Of a stretch of 64,000 nt of DNA, positions 24,000 to 33,510 are shown in pieces. This DNA comes from Agriotes lineatus. Taxonomy: Eukaryota > Arthropoda > Insecta > Coleoptera > Elateridae. The notes under the pieces were generated by a model. It saw nothing but the letters and a program-made list of their open reading frames with translations. It ran no database searches and had not been told where the DNA came from. The stretch is taken from positions 1 to 64,000 of the forward strand of contig CALNHX010007493.1 of the NCBI GenBank assembly GCA_940337035.1, in the 5' to 3' direction. The translations under genes and the position numbers were made by a program. Numbering within the stretch: the stretch's first letter is position 1; every line of letters begins with the position of its first letter.

Positions 24000-25347
24000 A
24001 ATAAAAAGTGTACCAATTTTCGTCAAGGATAAAAGTTTAAGCTATGTGCAAAATATTATTCTCTAACACATTTGAGATAAAGCAAGAAACACAGATTTTT
24101 TGTTAATATTTACCCGGAATACGTTGGGTTAAAAATATTTCTATTTTCGTGAAGGGTAAAAGTCTAAGCTATATGCAAAATTAGGGTTGTCTTGTGTTAA
24201 GGACCAAAGAAGAGAACGTTTGAAAAATATTGTTTGGATTAAATTTCCTTAAATAATTATATGTAAATTAAAATAATTAAAAAAATGTTTATGATTACAA
24301 AGGCAAAATAATAGACCAAATATTTAAGGTTATGTTCTATTTGTCATTAGCGTCTTGTGAGGTTATAATATTTTGGGTTTCTGCTTTAATAATTCACATG
24401 CCGCCTAAAATTTCATAGCTAACTATCAAAATATTTATTTCACAATTTTCATAGGAAAACTATACAATAGTTAGGAACATAAAAATACATGAAAACTATA
24501 AAAATTGCACCTATAATGAAAGCTGTTCTTCAAAAGTTAATTCCATTTAATTTAATCGTCTTCATCCTCATTTTTATCATATTTGCCGCAATATTTATTT
24601 ACACTGATAATTTGCTGTAAAAGTTTTATCATTTTCTTTAATTTTTATACAAAATTGTAAACATGAAATATCGTTATAATTACGTACAAACTACGCACAA
24701 AATACAGTGGCAGTGGAAATGTTCAACGTATATTTATGTTTGGTCGACTCGTTGCTGATCATGGCAAATATTTTTTCTACATTGGCATTTTGATAGGTAT
24801 TGCAAGAACAATTGACAAACTTGTAATAATTCAGGATGAAATTCAACAGTTTGTGTTTTAAAATATTTTATTTTATCCATATGAGACATGAAATCTCACT
24901 TTTAAAATTTTCTAAACTGAGATTTTTGTCTACAAATACCTTTAAATTGTATTTGCAAGCCTTTACATGTGCACCAATTTTTTGTGTAAAACGAAATTTA
25001 AAATAATTAAAAATTGGCGAAATTGACAAACACACAATCTAAAAGTATATTAGAAAAGATAGAAAACAAAAGAATTGTATTAAAAAAGGGAATTGCTCTC
25101 TTTAAAGAAACCTGTTGACAACCCTATGCAAAATATTATTTTTCTCTAACCAATAGTTCTGGCATTAAAGCAGAAAAATGCAGAATTATTTTTTTTTAAG
25201 TTGTTCAACCTGTATCTGCTTGGTCTAAAATATGCCTACTTTCATCAAGGGCAAAAATCTAAGCTATGTGCAAAATCTGGAGATCTGAAGACACCGTGGA
25301 AGGTGTTGTTTTCTTCACAATTACAACATTTGTTTTGCCTGAGACGA
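24000..25347 (-). mobile_element. M-family TIR element copy interrupted by a hAT
   Basis: AGCTATGTGCAAAATATTA and GTCTAAAATATGCC match the interior of the element at 3333-3863 in reverse. The right edge (ACAATTACAACATTTG, then GCCTGAGACGA) resembles that element's right terminus. The left limit is not clear. A 945-bp hAT at 24182-25126 has split it. Confidence 0.45.
24182..25126. mobile_element. Non-autonomous hAT element (TAGGGTTGTC family)
   Basis: Ends are TAGGGTTGTC and GACAACCCTA, with exact 8-bp duplication TGCAAAAT at 24174-24181 and 25127-25134. The interior is strongly AT-rich and non-coding. The ends are close to those of the element at 11366, so both were probably moved by the same transposase. 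Confidence 0.88.
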
Positions 25348-26290
25348 TAAAAGCAGAAAGTATATATTATTATGTAGCTAACAGAATATATTATAAATAA
25401 ACACATGTTAATAGATTGAAATCACAATTGGAACACAAATAAAATAACAAAATTGTCCCCTTATTTATTTATTTTTTTCATTAATACGAAAGAAATTATT
25501 TTTTTCAAGTGCCATTTGGCGCCCCTTGCCGCTTGCGCTCTTAAAGCGGAGGCCCACTTGGCCTACACCAGGTTACGGCCCTGTTTGTGTACGCTTTCAA
25601 TGTATGTATGTATTATCAGTAACCTCTTTTACCTTGCGGTGTAGAGGCTGGTGCTTTATGCGCTGGCATCTGGCGGTACAATGCTCAACTTGCCCCGGAT
25701 TCGGGATACAGAGTTGGAGCGCGCCTTTGGTGCTTGCGCATGCTTTCAGTGTAATCCTTACTAAATACTGTTTTTTAGTTCATTAGCAATAACCCCCATT
25801 ACACTCGATAGGTCTTTTTTAGTCCGTGGATCTCAACATTTTTATTTCTTGAGCACTGGTCTAAATTATGTAATTTATTTTACAATGCATTAATATAACT
25901 TTCGTTGTGTTCCACGAGTTCTTTAAGTTGATTAATTCGGTGTTAATTCAAATCACGTTATTCTTAACTTCTGCCAAGTCCTCGTGTATGTTTGTTATTT
26001 TTTCATTAATTTCAGTAACAGTGTTCGATAGCTGCGTTATTTGTTGTGATAAGCGGGGTAATAATTGCAAGTATACATTTCTGTCATGTAGCTTTTTAGC
26101 AGTATCTGCAGGAGATATCTAAAAAAATCTGTGTTGCAGTTTTAAACAGCCTTCACAATTCCATCCATGCAAATGGTCTGCTTTTCTGAATCACTCTTTC
26201 AACAGATGGCAATACATTACATTATTTCTGCATAAGGAAGATGACATGATTTATATGTTGCGCAAACAAAGGAATATAAAAAATAAGGAT
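25348..26290. other. Non-coding stretch with possible hAT end at 25510-25582
   Basis: The words GGCGCCCCTTGCCGCTTGCG and ACCAGGTTACGGCCCTG near 25520-25582 look like one terminus of a hAT element (reverse CAGGGCCGTAACCTGG). I found no partner end or duplication. Nothing else is recognisable. Confidence 0.3.
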
Positions 26291-26454
26291 TAAATTGATA
26301 TAAACTTCAAAATGGCGTGTGGGAGGACGAGAAAATAATTTTAAAACAGGCGAGAATAATAAGTTGAATTCCAAAGTTAGTAGCGAAAGAGAGTGGTTGT
26401 GCTGAAATTTTGTTCCTGTTTGATTGCAAATATTCAGTTTTTGAATTTACAACC

Positions 26455-27219
26455 ATGTCTGGTGCCACCTGTTTAAAGTGTATGCAAGAGGTCAAAGATA
26501 GACAACCAATCTGCTGTGATACTTGCAAAAGGTATGTACATACCACCTGTACCGAGTTATCTCGAATTGAAGTGCAATGCTTGCAAGCAAATACCCGAAA
26601 TATTTTGTTCTTTTGCAAAGAGTGTAAATTAAAAAGCGATCAAATTGTTGCCCTCAGCGAAGCAGTTGTTCGTTTGGAAAAAGAAGTTAAACAATTAAAA
26701 CTAAAAATCGAAGAGACGTCTGCAACGGCAGCTACAAAACACCTGACTGATAACGAAGATATATTTAATGAGGTTTTCGAAAGACAGCGCAGAGCTAATA
26801 ACGTAGTTATTTATAATATCCCTGAATCTAATTCTGAGTCGGCAATCACTCGCATGCATGATGATAAAGTTGTTATACAAAATCTCCTTAAAAATATTGT
26901 AGGCATAAATGCTAATGATGCCCGTGTTATGCGATTAGGCCGAGCTGCATTACAAGGAGGGAAGTCGCGTCCCTTGAAAGTAATTTTTCCTACACCAAAT
27001 GATGCTTTGACGGTTCTAAAAAACAAAAACAACATCGACAATAAAAATGGATACCGACTATTTAGCGACCAAACACCGCTACAACGCAATTTTATGATGA
27101 ACTTGAAAAAGGAACTGCAGCAACGCACGGAAAGCGGTGAAAACAATCTATGCATAAAATATATTAGGGGCGTTCCTCGCATTATCCAGAATACTCAGCC
27201 AAAAAACCAGAATCTGTAA
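26455..27219 (+). CDS. LINE ORF1 protein: PHD-type zinc finger, coiled coil, nucleic-acid-binding region
   Basis: I start at the ATG in CAACCATGT (26455), giving 254 residues. Residues 6-57 form a C4HC3 PHD-like finger: Cys6, Cys9, Cys21, Cys24, His29, Cys32, Cys54, Cys57. Residues about 64-95 are heptad-rich and probably coiled coil (VVRLEKEVKQLKLKIEE). Residues about 120-200 resemble the RRM-like region of ORF1 proteins (NVVIYNIPES, then RMGR-type VMRLGRAA, then RPLKVIFP). The protein should bind the element's own RNA and form the retrotransposition particle. The frame ends with TAA at 27217-27219. An A AAA AAC heptamer lies in its own reading register at 27201-27207, ten bases before the stop. 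The downstream ORF2 is in the -1 frame. Confidence 0.85.
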   Translation: MSGATCLKCMQEVKDRQPICCDTCKRYVHTTCTELSRIEVQCLQANTRNILFFCKECKLKSDQIVALSEAVVRLEKEVKQLKLKIEETSATAATKHLTDNEDIFNEVFERQRRANNVVIYNIPESNSESAITRMHDDKVVIQNLLKNIVGINANDARVMRLGRAALQGGKSRPLKVIFPTPNDALTVLKNKNNIDNKNGYRLFSDQTPLQRNFMMNLKKELQQRTESGENNLCIKYIRGVPRIIQNTQPKNQNL

Positions 27220-30047
27220 TTATTACTAAAGATCATAAATGTCTTCGCATATGTCATATCAACATCAGATCTCTAAATTCGTGTTTTGAAGATTTTTCTG
27301 ATTACGTAAATGAACAAAACTTTCAACTTATAGCGTTATCTGAAACTTGGCTTTCTCCTGACATGTCTAACGATTTATTCGGTTTACCTAATTATTCTAT
27401 GTTTCGTCAAGATAGACCTTCTAGAGGTGGGGGAGTTTGTTGGTATGTTCGTAGTGATTTGAAGGGCAAATTGATTGACACCTCGTGCTTCCTGGAATCT
27501 CAACTGGAACAGCTCTGGATTAATCTTACAATTGATGGCGAAAAAATCGGCTTCGGCGTAATATACAGACCTCCAGACGGCAATATTTCAACATTGGATG
27601 AACTTGAATCTACCTTATGTCATATAAATTCAGAAGTAGATAAAGTTGTTATGGTAGGCGATCTCAACATTGATATGTATAAAAAAGATTCTCGGCTTTG
27701 TAAGCACCTTATGAATATTTTGGAAATATACAATTTGTTACAAATTGTAGATGAACCCACGAGAGTCACAGATACGACATGTACTCTTCTGGATATTATC
27801 TGTATCAGCAACAATGTAAGTGTTGGCGAATGTGGCACAGCCGATTTACTCAACATGACCGACCACAGACTTACCTACTGTACGATAAAATGCTCAACAA
27901 ATAAGAACATTCCACTTAAACTGACTTTTAGGGACTTTAATCAATTTGATTTTAATTTATTCGCTAGAGATGCTGCTGCAATCAACTGGGATTTCGTATA
28001 TACTTTAGAAGATGTAAATGATAAACTTTTGTTTCTGAATAATACTGTCATCTCTCTATTTGATGTACATGTACCCTTGAAAACTGTAACAGCGAAAAAA
28101 CCTGGTCGACCTTATATCACCCCTACTATTAGAGAAATGTCACGTTTAAAAGATAAAGCCTACAAAAAATTTCTCCATACTAAAACAGACAAGGATTACA
28201 TATTCTATAAGAATATTAGGAACTATCTAACATCAGCTATTAGAAGGGAGAAGAAAGCCTATATTCAGTTTGAGCTCAATAATAATAGAGATAACCCGAA
28301 GAAATTGTGGAGCAGTCTTAGAAAGTTCAACATACACAAAACTAACAAACCATCTATTCCGTTACACATCTCCGAGCCTAACTCCATCAATGATTATTTT
28401 CTCAATTCATTAAGTACGCCCAGTGTTGATAACAATTTAGTGATGTTTTATAAAAGCAATGTGAAGTGCGATATTAAATTTAATTACAATCAAGTAGCGG
28501 AAGCTGAAGTATTGAGTATCGTTGAAAATCTGAAGTCCAATGCTGAAGGAAGGGATGGAATTAACTTAAAGTTATTGAAATTGGTCATACCATACTGTAA
28601 AAACGCGCTAACGCATATAATAAACAGTTCTCTGCTACAGTCGGTCGTACCTGATGTGTGGAAAATGTCAACTATAATACCTACTCCAAAAGTGGCTAAT
28701 CCGTGTAGTGTAAGTGAACTTCGACCAATAAGTATACTTCCTACAATGTCGAAAGTAGTGGAAAAGGTTATTTTTAAACAGCTATCGCAATATGCCAGTA
28801 AACATATTTTACCACCTATCCAATCTGGATTTAGAAGTCCTTATAGTACTTCTACAGCTTTACTGAATATATCTAGCGACATTGCTCAAGCTATAGATGA
28901 AGCCAAAGTCACAATATTAGTTCTATTAGATTATAGTAAAGCGTTTGATGTAATAAATCACAAATTATTGCTGGCAAAACTGCATTACTATGGGCTATCC
29001 GATACTGTGATAAACTGGTTTGATAGTTATTTATCTAACAGAACACAAGCTGTCAAGGTACACGGGCAACGATCAGAAGATATGATCATAGCTAAGGGAG
29101 TTCCTCAGGGGAGCATTCTTGGACCTCTCTTGTTCACCATATTCACTTCAGATCTGCCAGAAGTAGTAACTCGTGATTGTCTTCTACATATGTACGCAGA
29201 CGATACGCAACTGTATAAATCGTGTTTGCCACATGAAATAAATAAAACTATTGATGCTTTAAACATCAACCTTAAAAATATTATGGACTGGTCTAATGCA
29301 AACGGGCTAAAAATAAATGCGTCAAAAACAATTGCCATGTGTTTAGGTTTAAGTAGTGTACGTGAGCGCGCCTGTCAGCTTCGTATAAAAAGTATAGAAA
29401 TAAATGGTACAGTCATTAATTTTTCAGATACAGCAAAGAATTTAGGTGTTTATTTTGATAGCAACATGACTTTTGAATTGCATGTTACCAAATTGTTAAG
29501 CGCAGCTTATGCTAAGTTTAAGTCTATATATAAGTTTAAGCAAATATTATCTTGTGAGGTCAAATGGATGCTTTGTAATAGTATAATTTTAAGCAATCTT
29601 AACTACTGTAGCACAGTTTACTATAGCTTTCTTACAAAAAAGTTTAAACTTAAGATGCAAATGTTACAGAACTGCTGTTTAAGATTTTCATTTAATATTA
29701 GTTACCGGGAACATGTTACTCCGTATTATACTCAAAGAAAATTGTTGAAAATGCAAAATATCTTCTGTGTTCAGTATGTTACGTTTATCTATAATTTAGT
29801 TACAAATAGCGAACCGACATATTTGTGCAATAGATTACATAAAAGATCGGATATACATAGCATAAACATAAGATTTAAATGTAAATATCAAATACCTGCG
29901 CACAAAACTACTAAATTCGAGTGTTCATTCAGCTATATGGCACCAAAATTGTTAAACGATTTTTCTAACATCTTAAGCACTGGTAATTTTCAAACTGTCA
30001 AAAGTAATTTAAAAAAATATTTCATTCAAACTGTTGATGTAACTTAA
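27168..30047 (+). CDS. LINE ORF2 polyprotein: AP endonuclease and reverse transcriptase
   Basis: The frame is open from 27168 (after TAG at 27165-27167) to TAA at 30045-30047. The first in-frame ATG is at 27363, but that would remove two endonuclease motifs: HINIRSL at about 27252 and LSETWL at about 27340. A start at 27363 therefore gives a crippled enzyme. Continuing endonuclease motifs are YRPP, VGDLNID and MTDHR. The reverse transcriptase follows with LLDYSKAFDVINHKLL, GVPQGSILGPLLF and the catalytic YADD at 29193-29204. A cysteine-containing C-terminal region follows. The most economical expression route is -1 frameshifting at 27201-27207, producing an ORF1-ORF2 fusion of about 1,200 residues. 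Reinitiation at a non-AUG codon is the alternative. Confidence 0.85.
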   Translation, partial: GRSSHYPEYSAKKPESVIITKDHKCLRICHINIRSLNSCFEDFSDYVNEQNFQLIALSETWLSPDMSNDLFGLPNYSMFRQDRPSRGGGVCWYVRSDLKGKLIDTSCFLESQLEQLWINLTIDGEKIGFGVIYRPPDGNISTLDELESTLCHINSEVDKVVMVGDLNIDMYKKDSRLCKHLMNILEIYNLLQIVDEPTRVTDTTCTLLDIICISNNVSVGECGTADLLNMTDHRLTYCTIKCSTNKNIPLKLTFRDFNQFDFNLFARDAAAINWDFVYTLEDVNDKLLFLNNTVISLFDVHVPLKTVTAKKPGRPYITPTIREMSRLKDKAYKKFLHTKTDKDYIFYKNIRNYLTSAIRREKKAYIQFELNNNRDNPKKLWSSLRKFNIHKTNKPSIPLHISEPNSINDYFLNSLSTPSVDNNLVMFYKSNVKCDIKFNYNQVAEAEVLSIVENLKSNAEGRDGINLKLLKLVIPYCKNALTHIINSSLLQSVVPDVWKMSTIIPTPKVANPCSVSELRPISILPTMSKVVEKVIFKQLSQYASKHILPPIQSGFRSPYSTSTALLNISSDIAQAIDEAKVTILVLLDYSKAFDVINHKLLLAKLHYYGLSDTVINWFDSYLSNRTQAVKVHGQRSEDMIIAKGVPQGSILGPLLFTIFTSDLPEVVTRDCLLHMYADDTQLYKSCLPHEINKTIDALNINLKNIMDWSNANGLKINASKTIAMCLGLSSVRERACQLRIKSIEINGTVINFSDTAKNLGVYFDSNMTFELHVTKLLSAAYAKFKSIYKFKQILSCEVKWMLCNSIILSNLNYCSTVYYSFLTKKFKLKMQMLQNCCLRFSFNISYREHVTPYYTQRKLLKMQNIFCVQYVTFIYNLVTNSEPTYLCNRLHKRSDIHSINIRFKCKYQIPAHKTTKFECSFSYMAPKLLNDFSNILSTGNFQTVKSNLKKYFIQTVDVT
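27201..27226 (+). promoter_or_regulatory. Candidate -1 ribosomal frameshift site in LINE ORF1/ORF2 overlap
   Basis: The heptamer A AAA AAC matches X XXY YYZ in the ORF1 register (codons AAA at 27202 and AAC at 27205). After a -1 slip the next codon is CCA at 27207, which is the ORF2 frame. A weak AU hairpin, GTAA-TTA-TTAC at 27216-27226, starts eight bases downstream. A stronger pseudoknot was not seen by eye. Confidence 0.55.
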
Positions 30048-30189
30048 AACTATTCTCTATAGTAGTAATTGTATGTATAGGGTGAGTGGAAGATCAGTCT
30101 TGGCTGAACCCATTCCTTTTGTGTATGCTTTTGTATTGCACAATAAATTTTGTATTATTATTATTATTTTTGTATTATTATTATAGAAC

Positions 30190-30402
30190 ACGATCAAGAC
30201 ACGCACTGAATATAGATATTTAGGTTCGATTATCTCAAGCACTGGAAAGGTGGAAAATTGCATAAGTAATTACAGTTATAGACGCATTACGTGGGACTAT
30301 ATGGAATAAAAATCCCACAAAAGAAACAAAAACAAACATACGAGTATTCTGGAAAGCATAACAATATATGTATATAGCGGTGATATTTGGCCAATGAAGT
30401 AA
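30190..30402 (+). pseudogene. RTE-like reverse transcriptase C-terminal fragment
   Basis: Translation just past the LINE tail gives KTRTEYRYLGSIISSTGKVE, then WNKNPTKETKTNI and, after a frameshift, ESITIYVYSGDIWPMK. This order (EYKYLGSII, LW, KxxxxxxK, then ES-TYG-E-WP) is the thumb/C-terminal part of RTE/BovB-like endonuclease-reverse transcriptases. At least one frameshift (near 30345) and a G-to-V change break it. The upstream part of this element was not found before the LINE. Confidence 0.6.
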
Positions 30403-30563
30403 TTTCACTAGACCGGCCCGCAACCCAGCTGAAGTGTTCAAGTGGCGTTTGGCCTTCCCAGAAGGGGAGATCTAAAATCTTGTGTTCGTTAGGCGCATAA
30501 TTACCAAAATTATGCTAACAGCGTAAACGTAAGTTACAAAGGAAGGATGATATACATCTAGAG

Positions 30564-31555
30564 CAGTGATTCCCAAAGTGGGCGATATCGCCCCTTGGGG
30601 GGCGCTGGAACGATCCAGGGGGGCGATAGTAGCCTCGGGTGCATTTGGGGGGCGGTGAATACAAATAAGGGGCGGTGAAGGCTTAAAGAAGGATGAGAAG
30701 ATAAGACGATTTAGAAAAACCATTCCTACATATTTCATCTGTTGTATAACATAGTGTAACATTATTTTCCAAAGAAACACACAAAATGCAAGTTACAGAT
30801 TTATTTATTCCATGAAGACTATTTACCATTATTAAATGTTCTTATTCTGCTTCATACCATTTAGTACTTTATTTATTCAGTCTGTTTATTCTCCGTTTCT
30901 TTAATTTTACTTTATCACACCCTTTAATACACCATCCAGAAAGTAAATACTATTACAATAAAGGGCTTTTATTATTCAAATTTGCTTTTACTCAAAATGC
31001 AGGTTACAAATTCAGAAAAGATTTGCTTATTTTAAAAATATAATTTTCTCTAGCAATAATTTATACAAAATTTCTATATGGTATATTTTATTATAACATT
31101 TCATAATTGACTTTTTCAGATAATCATTTGAGTATGGCTTTCACTTTAGTTATTCCGATTGTCAGTTAATACCTACAAATTAAAATCTAAGCTCTGATGT
31201 TACCAAACAACTATCCCAACTAAATCAACTTATATGCTCGAACCTTTTTAATAAACTATTCGCAATTTAACAGTAACTGTATCCAATGTATCATTCATTA
31301 AACAATTGTCAAATATTTATGTTGTACTTTTAATGTATAAATCCTTCCTTGTACTTTTTAATTGTTAATTAATTTATTCTTTCAAAATAATTTCCTACGT
31401 AGAAATACTCTTATAGATAATTATTATCAGTCTCAAGAAGCCATCACTATAATATATTTCTGTTTGTTCGCTTAAAGAATATAGATTTCCAGGGGGCGCT
31501 GAGTAATTTTTTTCTAAGAAAGGGGCGGTAGGCCAAATAAGTTTAGGAACCACTG
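30564..31555. mobile_element. Non-autonomous hAT element (CAGTGATTCCCAAAGTGGGCG family)
   Basis: The left end CAGTGATTCCCAAAGTGGGC and right end TTTAGGAACCACTG are imperfect inverted repeats. The exact 8-bp duplication ATCTAGAG flanks them (30556-30563 and 31556-31563). GGGGGGCG clusters lie just inside both ends. The 992-bp interior is AT-rich with no transposase frame. Confidence 0.88.
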
Positions 31556-31563
31556 ATCTAGAG

Positions 31564-31860
31564 TAACCGGGCGAGCTTATGCCCGTAATTAAATTTAAGG
31601 CTACCCAATCTGCAGGTATGACGACGTAGCGATGTTCACCAGATCGAAGCGGCGACCTCAGTAGGTGGCGATTTTCGGAGTCCTAGCTCCAGGAAGGTTA
31701 CCTGGGGGCTGATAGAATGCTGGCCCACGGAGTTCAGTACTCAATGTGGGGAGCTCTCCGGGTCTCAGAGAGCCTGGGGGTTGATGAATTTAGCCAGCGT
31801 TGAGAGAAAACGAAGCCAACGGAAAAATTGGAACGATGATGCGACGGTAACTGGATTTAC
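31564..31860. other. GC-richer stretch upstream of the Penelope fragment
   Basis: It contains GTTACCTGGGGGCTGATAG and related phrases but no frame that continues the Penelope coding region. It may be the 3' part of an unrelated retroelement. Confidence 0.25.
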
Positions 31861-31871
31861 GATAACGAAAA

Positions 31872-32176
31872 GCGAAACCTCAAGGGTGTAAGCACTACAG
31901 AAGTTGTCCACGCTGAATTATACCACATTCGGAAAGCTCTTAGGAACAACGGTTACCGTGCTAGGGATATACAGTCCGCCATCAATCGCCATCTTTATCC
32001 ACGGCCACCCAAACCTCCAAAAACCGATCCTCCTGCAGCAATAGTCTTTCTAACCTATATCCACCAAGTCACCGATCGCGTAGGAAAGTTTCTTGGAAAA
32101 CAAAACATTTAAACAGTATTCAAACCCCCGAGCAAAATCTCACAGGTTCTTCCTTCACCTAAAGATAAATTACACA
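31872..32176 (+). pseudogene. Penelope-like element, RT C-terminal and linker region
   Basis: The frame reads NLKGVSTTEVVHAELYHIRK, then LRNNGYRARDIQSAI, then a proline-rich linker, IHQVTDRVGKFL, and after a TAA at 32110-32112 TVFKPPSKISQVLPSPKDKL. This is the standard segment between the reverse transcriptase and the GIY-YIG nuclease of Penelope-like elements (LKxNGY, then YxxxxS/Tx+I, then KPxxK). The RT core itself is missing upstream, so the copy is 5'-truncated. The in-frame stop shows it is dead. Confidence 0.6.
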
Positions 32177-32389
32177 CTACAAGCAAACCGCGCGCTACGC
32201 GCTGTGAGTCTTGAATCGGCGCGCACGTGAAATAGGATACGCGAAAGGTCAAGCTCCGAGCCGAGCGCTAAGATAAGAAAAACAAAACCTAAACAAATAT
32301 AAACATCTGTGAAGCCGGAACGTGAGATTTTATTTTGTGCCACAGACACACAGATAAACACACATTAAGGAAAATTATATTATAGATAG
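32177..32389 (+). other. 213-bp interruption between Penelope linker and GIY-YIG
   Basis: In relatives the KDKL-type linker is followed within a few residues by the GVYxIPC start of the nuclease. Here about 210 bp with stops in all relevant frames intervene. It begins with a CG-rich stretch and contains a good donor-like CTGTGAGT (32208-32215) and acceptor-like TTATATTATAG (32374-32384). The two candidate splice sites do not restore one phase, because the acceptor leads into TAG-ATG. It is either a decayed intron or a later insertion. Confidence 0.35.
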
Positions 32390-32695
32390 ATGTCATCTAA
32401 AGGCGTTTATAGAGTCCCTTGCTATTGTAATGCTGTATACATTGATGAAACAGGTCGGTCAGTGAGAACTCTCATCTCTGCGCACCAGCGCTGTCTCAAG
32501 TCGGGTCTCGTTTCATCATCAGCCATCGCCGAACACCAACGTGATACCGGCCATATAATTCTTTTCGATGAAACTTCCATTATCTGCAAAACTCCATTCT
32601 TTAGCAGAAAGATTCGCGAAGCTATTGAGATTTGCAAACATCCCAACAATCTCAATCGGGACGAAGGCTTTCCCTTTCCATGTGGAAAGTGCTAA
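32390..32695 (+). CDS. Penelope-like GIY-YIG endonuclease domain
   Basis: The 101-codon frame begins with an ATG and contains SKGVYRVPC, AVYIDETGRS, HQRCLKSG, SAIAEHQRDTGH, FSRKIREAIEI and a C-terminal CKHPNNLNRDEG. These are the ordered landmarks of the GIY-YIG nuclease at the C-terminus of Penelope-like retroelements, which nicks target DNA for priming. The second half of the name motif is YID instead of YIG, so a conserved glycine is lost. The glutamate in IREAIE, the likely metal ligand, is kept. The ATG is probably incidental, since relatives read through from the RT. Downstream lies the element's 3' region with a hammerhead motif. Confidence 0.75.
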   Translation: MSSKGVYRVPCYCNAVYIDETGRSVRTLISAHQRCLKSGLVSSSAIAEHQRDTGHIILFDETSIICKTPFFSRKIREAIEICKHPNNLNRDEGFPFPCGKC

Positions 32696-32831
32696 TTTCT
32701 AAGCCCCACCCACCGCTACTAAACCGCGACGGCGCTTGCTGAAGCGCCACGGCATTTGCCTATAAATTCTCGCTTTTCTCATTCCGATCGTTAGAAGAAT
32801 TTCGCCTCTGGCGTGATTTACACGTTGAGTT

Positions 32832-32918
32832 ACCGTGCTCTTTTGCTTTTCCTCCTGATGAAGCCCCTTACGCAAGTGGGCGAAACGTTGAGTTCTTCGA
32901 CCTCAATAATGACACGGT
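32832..32918 (+). ncRNA. Hammerhead ribozyme motif in Penelope 3' region
   Basis: The core CTGATGA (32855-32861) is followed by stem II, GCCC-CTT-ACGC-AAG-T-GGGC, and GAAA (32882-32885). GAAACGTT|GAG gives a palindromic ACGU helix III with U as the cleavage base. CTC just before CTGATGA pairs with GAG after it. Alternatively GTTGA/TCGAC forms a hairpin stem III. An outer helix ACCGTG (32832-32837) with CACGGT (32913-32918) closes stem I. Hammerheads have been reported in Penelope-like elements, so the location fits. Position 10.1 is A opposite C, so activity is uncertain. Confidence 0.6.
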
Positions 32919-33510
32919 CCAATCCCGGAAGTCGTTTGTTACTTAATGATAATGACCGTGAAAGCCTTCGAATCATCTACATAAGTTTTAATTATACGGA
33001 AATATCTGAAACGTATTTACGGCCGTAAAATTACTTCTGGAGGCCATGGCATTATGAAAATGGAGATACGTAAGCCTAACCGGCCTTACATCCGTTCACT
33101 TGAATTTCGTCGCTTCTCTCCAAAAACGCCAGCTTCACAAGCAGGCTTCCTGATTGGGGTCCAGTACTAGACTGATTCGCGTTCCGCGCAAAATTATCCC
33201 TTCCAACGGTTTAAGAGGAGAAAGTGCATATAACAAATACTTACCCATATTTCAGTATTTGAAGTCCGATTAGGCCAAAGTATTTTCAAGATTCTGCTCA
33301 GAGGTTTATTTATGAACGTTTAAATATCTTTGTTTCGTAAATTCTTGTTTTTTAAAATTATTTGGACTCCGTGTACTTTTCGTAGAGCATGTTGAATACA
33401 TTTTGTCCTTTATAAATACTTCTATTAACGTTTGCGTGGCATTCCCCTTGTTCATCTAGAACAACATCTCGGTACGCATATAAACGTTATCTATGGTACT
33501 TCTTTCTAAA
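32919..33510. other. Penelope 3' flank and non-coding sequence
   Basis: The 3' end of the Penelope copy could not be placed. Nothing else was recognised. Confidence 0.3.

Larger units (their letters stand above)
26290..30186 (+). mobile_element. Apparently intact CR1/Jockey-type LINE
   Basis: A non-LTR retrotransposon has a short 5' leader (start uncertain, about 26290), ORF1, a slightly overlapping ORF2 and a 139-bp 3' region ending in an ATT-repeat tail (30155-30186). Both frames are open with no stop codons. No target duplication was identified, which is common for CR1-group elements. The frames are intact while most repeats here are decayed, so this looks like one of the youngest insertions in the window. 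Superfamily is assigned from the PHD-type ORF1, AP-endonuclease and RT motifs. CR1 versus Jockey cannot be settled by eye. Confidence 0.85.

Noticed and set aside
26410..26454. In-frame extension of ORF1 upstream of the ATG at 26455
   Set aside because: It contains no ATG, and 26455 has a good context immediately before the zinc finger.
27363..27365. ATG at 27363 as the real ORF2 start
   Set aside because: It would remove the first two endonuclease motifs that are present just upstream in the same frame.
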